A stretch of 13,493 nt of DNA from Chlorobiota bacterium (lineage in GTDB: Bacteria; Bacteroidota; Bacteroidia; Bacteroidales; JAADGE01), in assembly GCA_013153575.1 (NCBI GenBank), contig JAADEE010000240.1, positions 1-13,493 on the forward strand. The letters run 5' to 3'. A program made the position numbers and the translations under genes. Of the stretch, positions 1-7,201 are shown in pieces. Under the pieces are notes generated by a model. The model did no database searches. It was given only the letters and a program-made list of their open reading frames with translations, and was not told the origin of the DNA. The first letter of the stretch is position 1. The number at the start of each line of letters is the position of its first letter.

Positions 1-186
1 TTTGAAAGAGTCTGGATTTTGAATTAGTTTGTATGCACAAATTTCAGCATTTCTTAAATTATCTTTTATTATATCTTTATTTTGGCTATTAACTTTTATA
101 AGATATTTTATTTCTGTATCTATATTTTGAGATTTAACTTCAAATATTACAGATATAAATATTAATATGTATATTATTTTTTTCAT
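1..186 (-). CDS. Exported protein of unknown function, N-terminal part only
   Basis: An open frame starts with ATG at 186 and runs off the window edge, giving 62 residues. The N-terminus has a lysine pair followed by a hydrophobic stretch (about residues 4-16) and ends at KSQ around residue 20, which looks like a cleavable signal peptide. The mature part is polar and helix-prone (KVNSQNKDII, NLRNAEICAYKLIQNPDS) and could be the start of a helical repeat region such as TPR, but too little is visible to assign a family. The start lies 33 bases after the stop of the preceding minus-strand gene, so the two are probably cotranscribed. The frame and the signal peptide are what the sequence shows; export and the operon are inferred. 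Confidence 0.6.
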   Translation of the reverse strand, partial: MKKIIYILIFISVIFEVKSQNIDTEIKYLIKVNSQNKDIIKDNLRNAEICAYKLIQNPDSFK

Positions 187-219
187 TATTTTAGTTTTTA
201 ATTTGAAAAAGATTTTGAG

Positions 220-783
220 TTAAAATTGAAGGTAAAAGTAAACACCCGGCACCGGATTTCCTTGCATGTTATTAACTAAACCTAAATTCATTTTCATGTT
301 ATATTTGTAACGTATGTTTTCTTGTTTTTTTCTTAAAATATGTTGACCGTGTATCCAATCAAAAAGATAAGTTCCGAATATTAATCCTATGGAACCATAT
401 GTAATAATTATGTCAGATGTAGGAACATCATCTTTTGTAAAATCTAAATCTGTGTTATTAAATAATGAAATGTCAACTTTGTCAGATGCTATCATATATG
501 CAAGTCCTCCGTATGCTGCAAGTCTTAATGCTAATAATTCGTAACCTGTCTTTTTTTCTTTTGCATAAAAATGTACATATCCCGGAACTACCATAGCATA
601 CATCATTTCTTTCATTCTTAAATCGCGTGATAAAATTCTGTATTCATCAATGCTCATTTGAGGGTTAATGTCTTCAAATTTGAACTTGTCATTTTGTTTC
701 TTTTGAAAAATGTCTATATCCTGCGAAAAAGAATATTCTGAAATAAACATAATCAAGCCTAATATTAAAATAGTTTTTTTCAT
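220..783 (-). CDS. Small signal-peptide-bearing membrane-associated protein, unknown function
   Basis: The product has 187 residues and a clear signal peptide (residues 1-21, ending SFSQ). After a polar stretch comes the motif VVPGYVHFYAKEKKTGY (65-81). It resembles the P-G-x-x-x-F-Y-x-x-x-K-x-x-G pattern of small Bacteroidota membrane proteins (DUF5683-like), but I am not sure of the family. Two hydrophobic segments follow (about 83-99 and 123-142), then a basic stretch (HILRKKQENIRYKY). The last residues, GVYFYLQF, end in an aromatic residue as outer-membrane strands often do, though the rest does not look like a barrel. It starts 10 bases after the stop of the acyltransferase gene and is the second gene of a leftward operon. 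No function can be assigned. Confidence 0.75.
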   Translation of the reverse strand: MKKTILILGLIMFISEYSFSQDIDIFQKKQNDKFKFEDINPQMSIDEYRILSRDLRMKEMMYAMVVPGYVHFYAKEKKTGYELLALRLAAYGGLAYMIASDKVDISLFNNTDLDFTKDDVPTSDIIITYGSIGLIFGTYLFDWIHGQHILRKKQENIRYKYNMKMNLGLVNNMQGNPVPGVYFYLQF

Positions 784-793
784 GTGTTATTTT

Positions 794-1654
794 TTATGTT
801 GTGAATTTTATATTCGGGTTTTTAGCAATTTTATAAACGTGTTCTTTAACTTCTTGTGCCCAATTGTAATGATTTTTCGAGTTGTCAAAAGTTTTGTAAG
901 AAATAGCTTCTCCAATTGTAATTTTAAGTTTGCTACCTCTTATTTTAAAAACTTCATCAACCAAAAAAAACATTTCAATATTTGATTTAATACCAATTTT
1001 CTTTCGCAAGTTAGCAATTCTGTAAAATTTATTGCTAAGTCGTCCTTCAACATGTATAGGAACAATATCTAGTTTGTGTTTTATTGCTCTGGAAATAAAA
1101 GTTTTTTTCCACTCTTTATCTGTAATAATGCCATTTTCTTTTCTTGAAACCTTGCCTGAAGGGAAAAATAAAACGGGTACTCCCATTTCAAAAATTTTGC
1201 TTAAATTTTCAACCTGCTCTCTTGGAGTTGAACCATGCAAATTTACCCCAACAAAAAAATCATTAAGATTCTTTAAATTAAGTAAAACATCATTAACAAC
1301 AGCCTTAACTTTGCCATATTTTTCATATAACATTCCTATTAAATGTAAGCCGTCAAAACTTCCTATAGGATGATTTGCTACAAAAATATATTTCCCGTTT
1401 TCCGGAAGTTTCTCTTTGTTTACAATTTCTGCACTAACATCAAATGCAATGAATGTTTCTTTTAAAAAATCAAATCCAAATTTGTCGTTATTTGCTTGAA
1501 TAAACTTGTTTAAGTCTTTTTGGTGTATTGTTTTTTTTATATAACGAATAACAAATTTAGGAATACTTCTATATAGTTTTGGATTTTTGTCTGAAATAAC
1601 TTTCTCAATATCTATGAGCTTAGTTTTTTCATTTTTATTTTCTAAAATCTCCAT
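794..1654 (-). CDS. Lysophospholipid/O-acyltransferase family protein (PlsC-like, GlsA/OlsF-like)
   Basis: This 286-residue protein has the signature of PlsC-type acyltransferases, which move an acyl chain onto a lyso-lipid at the inner membrane. The catalytic block is VANHPIGSFDG with His95 and Asp101, followed by GVNLHGSTPREQ (136-147), the FFPSGKVSRK block (163-172) and VPIHVEGR (198-205). His and Asp are five residues apart, whereas classical PlsC enzymes have four. As far as I recall, the NHPxGxxDG form and the FPxGxxSRK and EWKKTF blocks are typical of the branch that includes GlsA (O-acylation step of glycine lipids in Bacteroides) and the N-terminal half of OlsF (ornithine lipids). 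The substrate is therefore more likely a lyso-aminolipid than lysophosphatidate, but this is inference. No N-acyltransferase partner (GlsB-type) is in the window. It is the first gene of the leftward operon, with its own promoter at 1682-1711. Confidence 0.85.
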   Translation of the reverse strand: MEILENKNEKTKLIDIEKVISDKNPKLYRSIPKFVIRYIKKTIHQKDLNKFIQANNDKFGFDFLKETFIAFDVSAEIVNKEKLPENGKYIFVANHPIGSFDGLHLIGMLYEKYGKVKAVVNDVLLNLKNLNDFFVGVNLHGSTPREQVENLSKIFEMGVPVLFFPSGKVSRKENGIITDKEWKKTFISRAIKHKLDIVPIHVEGRLSNKFYRIANLRKKIGIKSNIEMFFLVDEVFKIRGSKLKITIGEAISYKTFDNSKNHYNWAQEVKEHVYKIAKNPNIKFTT

Positions 1655-1681
1655 TTATTAACCAAATAAAAAAATATTCCA

Positions 1682-1711
1682 CAAAGATAATAACACTTTT
1701 CATTGCTCAAA
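1682..1711 (-). promoter_or_regulatory. Predicted Bacteroidota-type promoter of the acyltransferase operon
   Basis: Read on the minus strand, TATCTTTG (1682-1689) matches the Bacteroidota -7 element TAnnTTTG exactly. TTTG (1708-1711) sits 18 bases upstream of it, as expected for the -33 element. Transcription would start around 1675-1678 and leave a leader of about 20 bases before the ATG at 1654. Both elements are seen directly; activity is inferred. Confidence 0.6.
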
Positions 1712-1826
1712 TTTTTTTTTGTTGATTTTTTTTATAAACATAAAATTGTTAGGTGTGTATGTTAATTTGTTGTTTTTCAATATAATTCATTGAATGTTAG
1801 TGTTGTTAATAACTCTTTGGTGTTAT

Positions 1827-1856
1827 AAAGTGGTGTAAAGTGGTGTGAAGTGGTGT
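1827..1856 (+). promoter_or_regulatory. Three MraZ-binding boxes (10-bp direct repeats)
   Basis: Three head-to-tail 10-base units lie at 1827-1836, 1837-1846 and 1847-1856: AAAGTGGTGT twice, then GAAGTGGTGT. A looser TTTGGTGT lies upstream at 1816-1823, out of phase. The unit fits the AAAGTG(T/G)NNN repeat described for MraZ in Mycoplasma and the TGG-type repeats bound by E. coli MraZ at its own promoter. The mraZ start is 42 bases further on, and the boxes cover the place where a -33 element would lie. MraZ autoregulation of the whole dcw transcript is the natural reading. Confidence 0.75.
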
Positions 1857-1865
1857 AAAAAGTTT

Positions 1866-1873
1866 TATATTTG
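1866..1873 (+). promoter_or_regulatory. Predicted -7 element of the dcw operon promoter
   Basis: TATATTTG matches the Bacteroidota TAnnTTTG consensus exactly. The expected TTTG about 19 bases upstream is missing; that place is occupied by the MraZ boxes. Transcription would start near 1880 with a short leader to the mraZ ATG at 1899. An AAAGG at 1885-1889 could act as a weak ribosome-binding site. Confidence 0.55.
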
Positions 1874-1898
1874 TGTCGTATTACAAAGGTAAAAATAA

Positions 1899-2360
1899 AT
1901 GACTAATTTTTTAGGAGAATATTCAGGTAAAATTGATGCAAAAGGAAGGGTGAACTTTCCTACTGCATTTATTAAACAAATGCCTGAGGATGCTTTAAGG
2001 AAATTTGTCATTAAAAAAGATATTTACAGTAAATGTCTTATAATTTACACAATGGAGGAGTGGGAGAGACAAGTGGAGCTTATTAAAAAAAATACAAATC
2101 CTTATAACAGAAAACATGCTGAATTTTTAAGGCAGTTTTTTAAAGGAGTTGCAGAACTTAAACTTGATGGAAATAATAGAATACTTATTCCTTCAAGATT
2201 ATTAGAAAGTGTTGAAATAACAAAAGAAGTTACATTCTTAGGTCAAATTCAAAAAATTGAATTGTGGGCAAAAGATGAATATGAAAAAAATGAAATGGAA
2301 GCTGATGATTTTGCAAATCTTACAGAAGAAATAATAGGAGGTGATTTCATAAATTTATAA
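1899..2360 (+). CDS. mraZ: Transcriptional regulator MraZ
   Basis: A 153-residue protein, a normal length for MraZ. It is a DNA-binding regulator that forms a ring and binds short direct repeats upstream of its own gene, controlling the dcw operon. The two SpoVT/AbrB-like halves are each marked by the family signature: GEYSGKIDAKGRVNFP (residues 6-21, with the DxKGR core) and LKLDGNNRILIPSRLL (about 87-102, with DxxxR). The ATG at 1899 gives the usual MraZ N-terminus a few residues before the first motif. It is the first gene of the cluster, directly behind three probable binding boxes at 1827-1856. Its stop is separated from the rsmH start by a single base. Assignment is firm; regulation of this operon is inferred from the boxes and from the family. 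Confidence 0.96.
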   Translation: MTNFLGEYSGKIDAKGRVNFPTAFIKQMPEDALRKFVIKKDIYSKCLIIYTMEEWERQVELIKKNTNPYNRKHAEFLRQFFKGVAELKLDGNNRILIPSRLLESVEITKEVTFLGQIQKIELWAKDEYEKNEMEADDFANLTEEIIGGDFINL

Positions 2361-2361
2361 A

Positions 2362-3288
2362 ATGAAGGAAATAGGATATCACATACCGGTTTTGTTAAAA
2401 CAATCTGTTGAGGGCTTAAATATTAATCCCGAAGGCATTTATGTTGATGTTACTTTTGGTGGTGGAGGTCATTCAAAAGAAATATTAAAAAAACTTACAA
2501 CCGGGAAATTAATTGCTTTTGACCAAGATGAAGATGCAAAAAAAAATGCCGAAAAAATAATCTCAAATAATGATTATAAAGATAAATTCATTTTTTTTCA
2601 AGGAAACTTCAAGCATATTTCAAATTTTTTAAGATATGCAGGTTATAGTAAAGTTGATGGAATACTTGCCGATTTAGGAGTGTCATCACATCAATTTGAT
2701 GTTGCAGAAAGAGGCTTTGCATTTCGTTTAGGCGGAATACCTGATATGAGAATGAACAAAAATGCAAAACAATCATCACTTGATATTTTAAATAATTATT
2801 CAGAAGATGATTTAGTAAAAATGTTCAGAAATTTTGGAGAACTTAAAAGTGCAAATAAATTATCATCGGCAATTGTAAGTTTCAGAGAAGAAACTCAAAT
2901 AAAAGATTTAGAACAGTTAAATTTAATTATAAACCAAACAATAAAAACAAATAAAGATTATAAAATTCTTGCAAAAGTATATCAAGCATTAAGGATTGAA
3001 ACAAATAAAGAACTTGAAGTTTTAGAGAAATTTCTTATTCAAAGTCCTAAATTACTTAAAAAAGGAGGAAGACTTGTTGTAATTAGTTATCACTCTTTGG
3101 AAGATCGTCCTGTAAAAAGTTTTATAAAGTTTAATAACTTCGAGAATAAGTCAATTACAGATGTTTTCGGAAGGCAAAAATTAGAATTTAAAGAAATTAC
3201 TAAAAAACCTATTGTTCCTAATGAAGAAGAAATTGAAAGAAACAATAGAGCAAGAAGTGCAAAATTAAGAATAGCTGAAAAAATATAA
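2362..3288 (+). CDS. rsmH: 16S rRNA (cytosine-1402-N4)-methyltransferase RsmH
   Basis: A 308-residue SAM-dependent methyltransferase (formerly MraW) that methylates N4 of C1402 in 16S rRNA, near the ribosomal P site. The start HIPVLLKQSVEGL is typical. The SAM-binding motif VDVTFGGGGHS is at residues 28-38, the acidic end of the next strand (AFDQDEDA) at 52-59, and GILADLGVSSHQFD at 100-113. GIPDMRMN (125-132), VISYHSLEDRPVK (240-252) and the C-terminal NNRARSAKLRIAEK (294-307) are all family landmarks. It follows mraZ after one base, and its stop overlaps the next gene in TAATG, so translation of the three genes is probably coupled. The ATG at 2362 is supported because the frame has a TAA at 2350-2352, leaving no room for a longer protein with a normal start codon. 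Confidence 0.97.
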   Translation: MKEIGYHIPVLLKQSVEGLNINPEGIYVDVTFGGGGHSKEILKKLTTGKLIAFDQDEDAKKNAEKIISNNDYKDKFIFFQGNFKHISNFLRYAGYSKVDGILADLGVSSHQFDVAERGFAFRLGGIPDMRMNKNAKQSSLDILNNYSEDDLVKMFRNFGELKSANKLSSAIVSFREETQIKDLEQLNLIINQTIKTNKDYKILAKVYQALRIETNKELEVLEKFLIQSPKLLKKGGRLVVISYHSLEDRPVKSFIKFNNFENKSITDVFGRQKLEFKEITKKPIVPNEEEIERNNRARSAKLRIAEKI

Positions 3289-3608
3289 TGGCTTTAAAAA
3301 TACTTAAACATATAATTACAGGAAACTGGCTTGGAGCAAAAATAAATAAATCAAATGTTTATTTCATTCTCTTTATTGTAGCATTCATAATATTTGTAAT
3401 TTATAATAGGTATAGAGCCGAAGAATTAATACTTGAAAAAAGAGCTTTAAAAAAAGAAGTTGAAATTTTACACTCAAAACATACAAAAATACAAACTAAA
3501 TTAATGTTTCTTGGCACCGAAAGAAAAGTTGCAGAGGATAGCACAATTATAAAATTAGGATTGCATTTGCCGGAAATGCCACCAAAACAATTAATTATTG
3601 AAGAATAA
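3288..3608 (+). CDS. ftsL: FtsL-like cell division protein
   Basis: A 106-residue bitopic membrane protein. It has a short cytoplasmic N-terminus, one transmembrane helix (about residues 24-41, VYFILFIVAFIIFVIYNR) and a periplasmic heptad-like helix (about 44-80) suited to a coiled coil. The tail GLHLPEMPPK (91-100) resembles the end of Bacteroidota FtsL-like proteins. FtsL joins FtsB and FtsQ and helps activate FtsW-FtsI at the septum. Sequence conservation in this family is poor, so the call rests on topology, size and position between rsmH and ftsI. Its ATG shares one base with the rsmH stop (TAATG at 3286-3290), and ftsI starts 8 bases after it ends. Confidence 0.85.
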   Translation: MALKILKHIITGNWLGAKINKSNVYFILFIVAFIIFVIYNRYRAEELILEKRALKKEVEILHSKHTKIQTKLMFLGTERKVAEDSTIIKLGLHLPEMPPKQLIIEE

Positions 3609-3616
3609 ATATTTAA

Positions 3617-5746
3617 ATGTCAGAAAGAAGTAACATAAAAGAACAAATAAAAACAAGATCATTTATAGTATATATGGTCTTTGTGCTTTTTGTTGCATAC
3701 TTACTTTTAAAGTTGTCAATTTTGTTATTTATTAATAATGATGAATGGAAACAAAAAATTAGTCCTATTGCAGTTGCTTTAAAAGAAAGTAAACCAAGCA
3801 GAGGAAATATTTATGATGTAAACGGAAAACTTCTTGCAACATCTGTAAGTTTCTTTGATATTCATATGGATACAAGGGCAGGAGGATTAACCGATGAAAT
3901 TTTTAATAAAAATGTAGATTCTTTGGCTTATTATCTTTCTAATTTCTTTAAAGATAAAACAAAAAACGAGTATAAAAGAATGCTTGTTAAAGCAAGAAAA
4001 AAAGGAAAACGATATTTAGAAATCGCAAAGCGAGTAACATACGACGAATATATTGAAATAAAAGAATTTCCTCTTTTTAGGTTAAATAGTAACAAAGGAG
4101 GTTTTTTAAGTAAGAAAACAACAATTAGGCAACAACCATTTAAAGGTTTAGCAAAAAGGACAATCGGTTTATTTGGTGAAGACCGTGCAACAGGAATAAA
4201 ACAAGGAAAAGCCGGTTTAGAATATACGTACAATCGTGAGCTTGGTGGAAGAGCAGGAAAAGCTTATATGAAAAAAATAGCAGGTGGTAATTGGACTGAA
4301 ATTAAAGGTGGTGAAGTTCTTGAAAAAGAAAACGGACTTGATTTAATAACTGCAATTGATATTAACCTGCAAGATTATGTTGATAATATCTTAAAAAAAC
4401 AACTTTCAAAATTAAAAGCAGAATACGGTTCTGTTGTTGTAATGGAAGTGAAAACAGGTTACATAAAAGCAATTGCAAACATAAAAAGGTATCCTAACAA
4501 TACTTTTGGCGAAGTTTTAAATTATGCAGTTGGCGAAAATCTTGCTCCGGGTTCAACATTTAAACTTCCTGTTCTAATGGCAGCCCTCGAAGATGGCTTT
4601 GTCGATTTAGATGATATTATTGATACAGGAAACGGACACATAGTATATCATGGAGTTCCTGTTGACGATGCAGGAAATCATGCTTTTGGGAAAATACCTG
4701 TTTGGGAAGTTTTTGCAAAGTCATCAAATGTAGGAATGCTTAAAATTGTTGATGATAATTATGTTAAGAAAGGAAGAATAGAAAGATTTTTAAAGCAATT
4801 AAATTCAATAGGAATTGGCGATATTTCAGGTGTTGATATTTATGGTGAAAATAAACCAACTATAAAAACACCTCAACATATAGATTGGGCTCCTTCAACT
4901 CCGGGTATGATTGCTCATGGTTATGAAGTAAGAATTTCACCATTGCAGCTTTTAACTTTTTATAATGCTGTTGCTAATGATGGTGTAATGGTTAAACCTC
5001 AAATAGTTACAAGAATAGAAAAGGATGGTTTAACAGTAAAAGAATATAAACCTATTGAGTTAAATCCTTTAATTTGTTCAAAAGAAACATTAAAAAAAGC
5101 AAAACGAGTTTTAAGAGCAGTTGTTGAAGAAGGCACAGCAAAAGCAATAAATACAAAACAATATAAAATATCGGGTAAAACAGGAACAACAGAATATTAC
5201 GATGCAAAATTAAGAACACATAATGGGCAATACAGAGCATCTTTTGCAGGATTTTTTCCTAGTGATAACCCAAAATACTCAATTATTGTAGTTATAAACA
5301 GACCACAAACTGATTATTATGGGGCATTAGCGGCAGCTCCTGTTTTTAAGAAAATTGCAGATGAAATTTTTAAAAGAGACAGGGAACTTAATCCTCCAAA
5401 AGAAGTTAAAACAAACCAAATTAAAACACCTCTTTCAAAAAATGGAAATTTGCAAGATTTAAAAATTGTTTTAGAAGAAACTTCAACCAGTGTTAAAAAT
5501 TCAGATATTAAAACTAAATGGGTTGAAACAGAAGCTCAAAAAGAAAATGTTGTTTTAAAACGGAAAAATATTGAAAAAAACATAATGCCCGATTTAAAAT
5601 ATATGGGTGCAAAAGATGCAGTTTATATTTTAGAGAAATTAGGATTGCAAGCTCAAATTAACGGGCGAGGCTTTGTCGTAAATCAGTCAATTGTTGCAGG
5701 TGATGAGGTTAAAAAAGGAATGAAAGTGAAATTAGAACTAAACTAA
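3617..5746 (+). CDS. ftsI: Septal penicillin-binding protein FtsI (PBP3-type transpeptidase) with C-terminal PASTA domain
   Basis: A 709-residue class B penicillin-binding protein that cross-links new septal peptidoglycan with FtsW. One transmembrane helix (about residues 15-38) anchors it. The N-terminal pedestal follows, with SKPSRGNIYDVNG (58-70) and GLEYTYNRELGG (200-211). The transpeptidase domain holds all three active-site motifs: nucleophile Ser313 in PGSTFK (313-316), SSN (369-371) and KTG (521-523) in SGKTGTTEYYD. A polar linker (about 592-654) leads to a single PASTA domain (about 655-709, beginning IMPDLKYMGAKDAVYIL). PASTA domains are widespread in Gram-positive PBPs and also occur in Bacteroidota FtsI, so here it fits the lineage. 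The gene starts 8 bases after ftsL and ends 3 bases before murE. SpoVD- or PBP2-type assignment is excluded by its position in the dcw cluster. Confidence 0.96.
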   Translation: MSERSNIKEQIKTRSFIVYMVFVLFVAYLLLKLSILLFINNDEWKQKISPIAVALKESKPSRGNIYDVNGKLLATSVSFFDIHMDTRAGGLTDEIFNKNVDSLAYYLSNFFKDKTKNEYKRMLVKARKKGKRYLEIAKRVTYDEYIEIKEFPLFRLNSNKGGFLSKKTTIRQQPFKGLAKRTIGLFGEDRATGIKQGKAGLEYTYNRELGGRAGKAYMKKIAGGNWTEIKGGEVLEKENGLDLITAIDINLQDYVDNILKKQLSKLKAEYGSVVVMEVKTGYIKAIANIKRYPNNTFGEVLNYAVGENLAPGSTFKLPVLMAALEDGFVDLDDIIDTGNGHIVYHGVPVDDAGNHAFGKIPVWEVFAKSSNVGMLKIVDDNYVKKGRIERFLKQLNSIGIGDISGVDIYGENKPTIKTPQHIDWAPSTPGMIAHGYEVRISPLQLLTFYNAVANDGVMVKPQIVTRIEKDGLTVKEYKPIELNPLICSKETLKKAKRVLRAVVEEGTAKAINTKQYKISGKTGTTEYYDAKLRTHNGQYRASFAGFFPSDNPKYSIIVVINRPQTDYYGALAAAPVFKKIADEIFKRDRELNPPKEVKTNQIKTPLSKNGNLQDLKIVLEETSTSVKNSDIKTKWVETEAQKENVVLKRKNIEKNIMPDLKYMGAKDAVYILEKLGLQAQINGRGFVVNQSIVAGDEVKKGMKVKLELN

Positions 5747-5749
5747 TAA

Positions 5750-7195
5750 ATGCAAAAAATATTAAAACATATTATCAATTCTATTAATCTTGAACTTATT
5801 TCAGGTTCTTTGGATGTTGCTATCACAGGAGTTAGTTTTGATTCCAGAGAAACAAAACAAGGGCACGTTTTTGTTGCAGTAAAAGGAGAAGCAACAGATG
5901 GGCATCTTTACACAAACAAAGCAATTGAAAATGGTGCAGTGGCTGTTGTTGTTGAAGATTTGCCATCTGTAAATGTTGGTGTAACCTTGCTTAAAGCAGA
6001 AAATACATCTTTTGCATTAGCATTGTTGGCTTCAAATTTTTATGATAATCCTTCTTTAAAAATAAAATTAATAGGAATAACGGGCACAAATGGAAAAACA
6101 ACAACTGCAACTTTACTTTATGATTTGTTTTTAAAATTAGGTTATAAAGTAGGACTTATTTCAACAGTTAAAAACTCAATAAACGGTAAAAATGTAACTG
6201 CAAAATATACAACACCCGATGCTGTAACATTCAATAAATTGCTTTTTGAAATGAATGAAGCAGAATGTGAGTATTGTTTTACCGAAGTTAGTTCACACGC
6301 AATTCATCAAAACAGAATTGCAGGATTAAACTTTGCAGGAGCAGTTTTTTCAAACATAACACACGACCATCTTGACTATCATAAAACATTTAAAGAATAC
6401 ATAAATGTAAAAAAGCAACTATTTGATAATTTAAATGAAGATGCTTTTGCACTTATAAATGCCGATGACAAAAATGGAAACATAATGTTGCAAAATACCA
6501 AAGCAAAAAAATATACTTATGCTTTAAGAACTTTTGCAGATTTTAATACCAAAATCATTGAGCAGCATATCGACAGTATGCTTCTTGAAATAAATGGTAA
6601 AGAATTTTGGACTTTGTTAACAGGAAGATTTAATGCTTATAATTTAACAGCGGTTTATGCAACAGCAAAATTGTTAGAACAAAATGAAGATGATATTCTT
6701 GTGACAATGAGCAGTTTAACTGCTGTTGAAGGAAGGTTTGAAACCGTAAAACATAATGGAATAACAGCAATAATTGATTATGCACATACACCTGATGCAA
6801 TCACAAATGTACTTCAAACCATTAATGAATTAAGGCACGAAGGACAATCATTAATAACAGTTGTGGGAGCAGGAGGAAACAGAGATAAAACAAAAAGACC
6901 TTTAATGGCACAAGCAGCACTTAAAGGAAGCGATAAAATTATTTTAACTTCTGATAATCCAAGAAATGAAAAGCCAGAGGATATAATTGAAGATATGTAT
7001 AAAGGTGTTGAGGCTGAAAAAATGAATGTTCTGAAAATAACAGACCGCAAAGAAGCAATAAAAACGGCAGTAATGTTTTCAAAAGCAGGGGATATAATTT
7101 TAATTGCAGGAAAAGGACACGAAAATTACCAAGAAATAAATGGTGTAAGAAACCATTTTGATGATAAAGAAATTGTTGAAGAATTTTTAAAATAA
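5750..7195 (+). CDS. murE: UDP-MurNAc-tripeptide synthetase MurE (meso-diaminopimelate-adding)
   Basis: This 481-residue cytoplasmic Mur ligase uses ATP to add the third amino acid to UDP-MurNAc-L-Ala-D-Glu. The N-terminal domain has the VSFDSRETKQGHVFVAVKG block (28-46) that binds the nucleotide sugar. The ATP loop GTNGKTT is at 112-118, and HDHLDYH at 205-211. The lysine expected to be carbamylated is K221 by alignment with E. coli MurE. IIDYAHTPDA is at 341-350. The motif DNPR (402-405, in LTSDNPRNEKPEDI) is diagnostic of enzymes that use meso-diaminopimelate; lysine-adding enzymes differ at the Arg. GKGHENYQ (454-461) completes the C-terminal domain. It lies 3 bases after ftsI and 6 bases before mraY. 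The usual proteobacterial neighbour murF is not next to it. Confidence 0.97.
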   Translation: MQKILKHIINSINLELISGSLDVAITGVSFDSRETKQGHVFVAVKGEATDGHLYTNKAIENGAVAVVVEDLPSVNVGVTLLKAENTSFALALLASNFYDNPSLKIKLIGITGTNGKTTTATLLYDLFLKLGYKVGLISTVKNSINGKNVTAKYTTPDAVTFNKLLFEMNEAECEYCFTEVSSHAIHQNRIAGLNFAGAVFSNITHDHLDYHKTFKEYINVKKQLFDNLNEDAFALINADDKNGNIMLQNTKAKKYTYALRTFADFNTKIIEQHIDSMLLEINGKEFWTLLTGRFNAYNLTAVYATAKLLEQNEDDILVTMSSLTAVEGRFETVKHNGITAIIDYAHTPDAITNVLQTINELRHEGQSLITVVGAGGNRDKTKRPLMAQAALKGSDKIILTSDNPRNEKPEDIIEDMYKGVEAEKMNVLKITDRKEAIKTAVMFSKAGDIILIAGKGHENYQEINGVRNHFDDKEIVEEFLK

Positions 7196-7201
7196 AAACA
7201 C

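Noticed and set aside
710..985. Plus-strand open frame of 91 codons across the junction of two minus-strand genes
   Set aside because: It lies antisense to well-supported coding sequence, has low-complexity Phe/Asn-rich content and no family features.
1711..1733. Long T runs between the divergent promoters, considered as a terminator
   Set aside because: No stable hairpin precedes the T runs on either strand, and the genes on both sides read away from this region, so no terminator is needed.
2336..2345. AGGAGGTGAT, a near-perfect Shine-Dalgarno sequence at the end of mraZ, upstream of rsmH
   Set aside because: It encodes Gly-Gly-Asp near the MraZ C-terminus and lies 16 bases before the rsmH ATG, too far for a normal ribosome-binding site. 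Only an ATT codon at 2353 would be in range and in frame, which is not a credible start without other evidence.
3288..5782. Identical KILKHII near the N-termini of the FtsL-like protein and MurE
   Set aside because: The codons differ and the surrounding residues are unrelated; a chance match of lysine- and isoleucine-rich sequence in an AT-rich genome.
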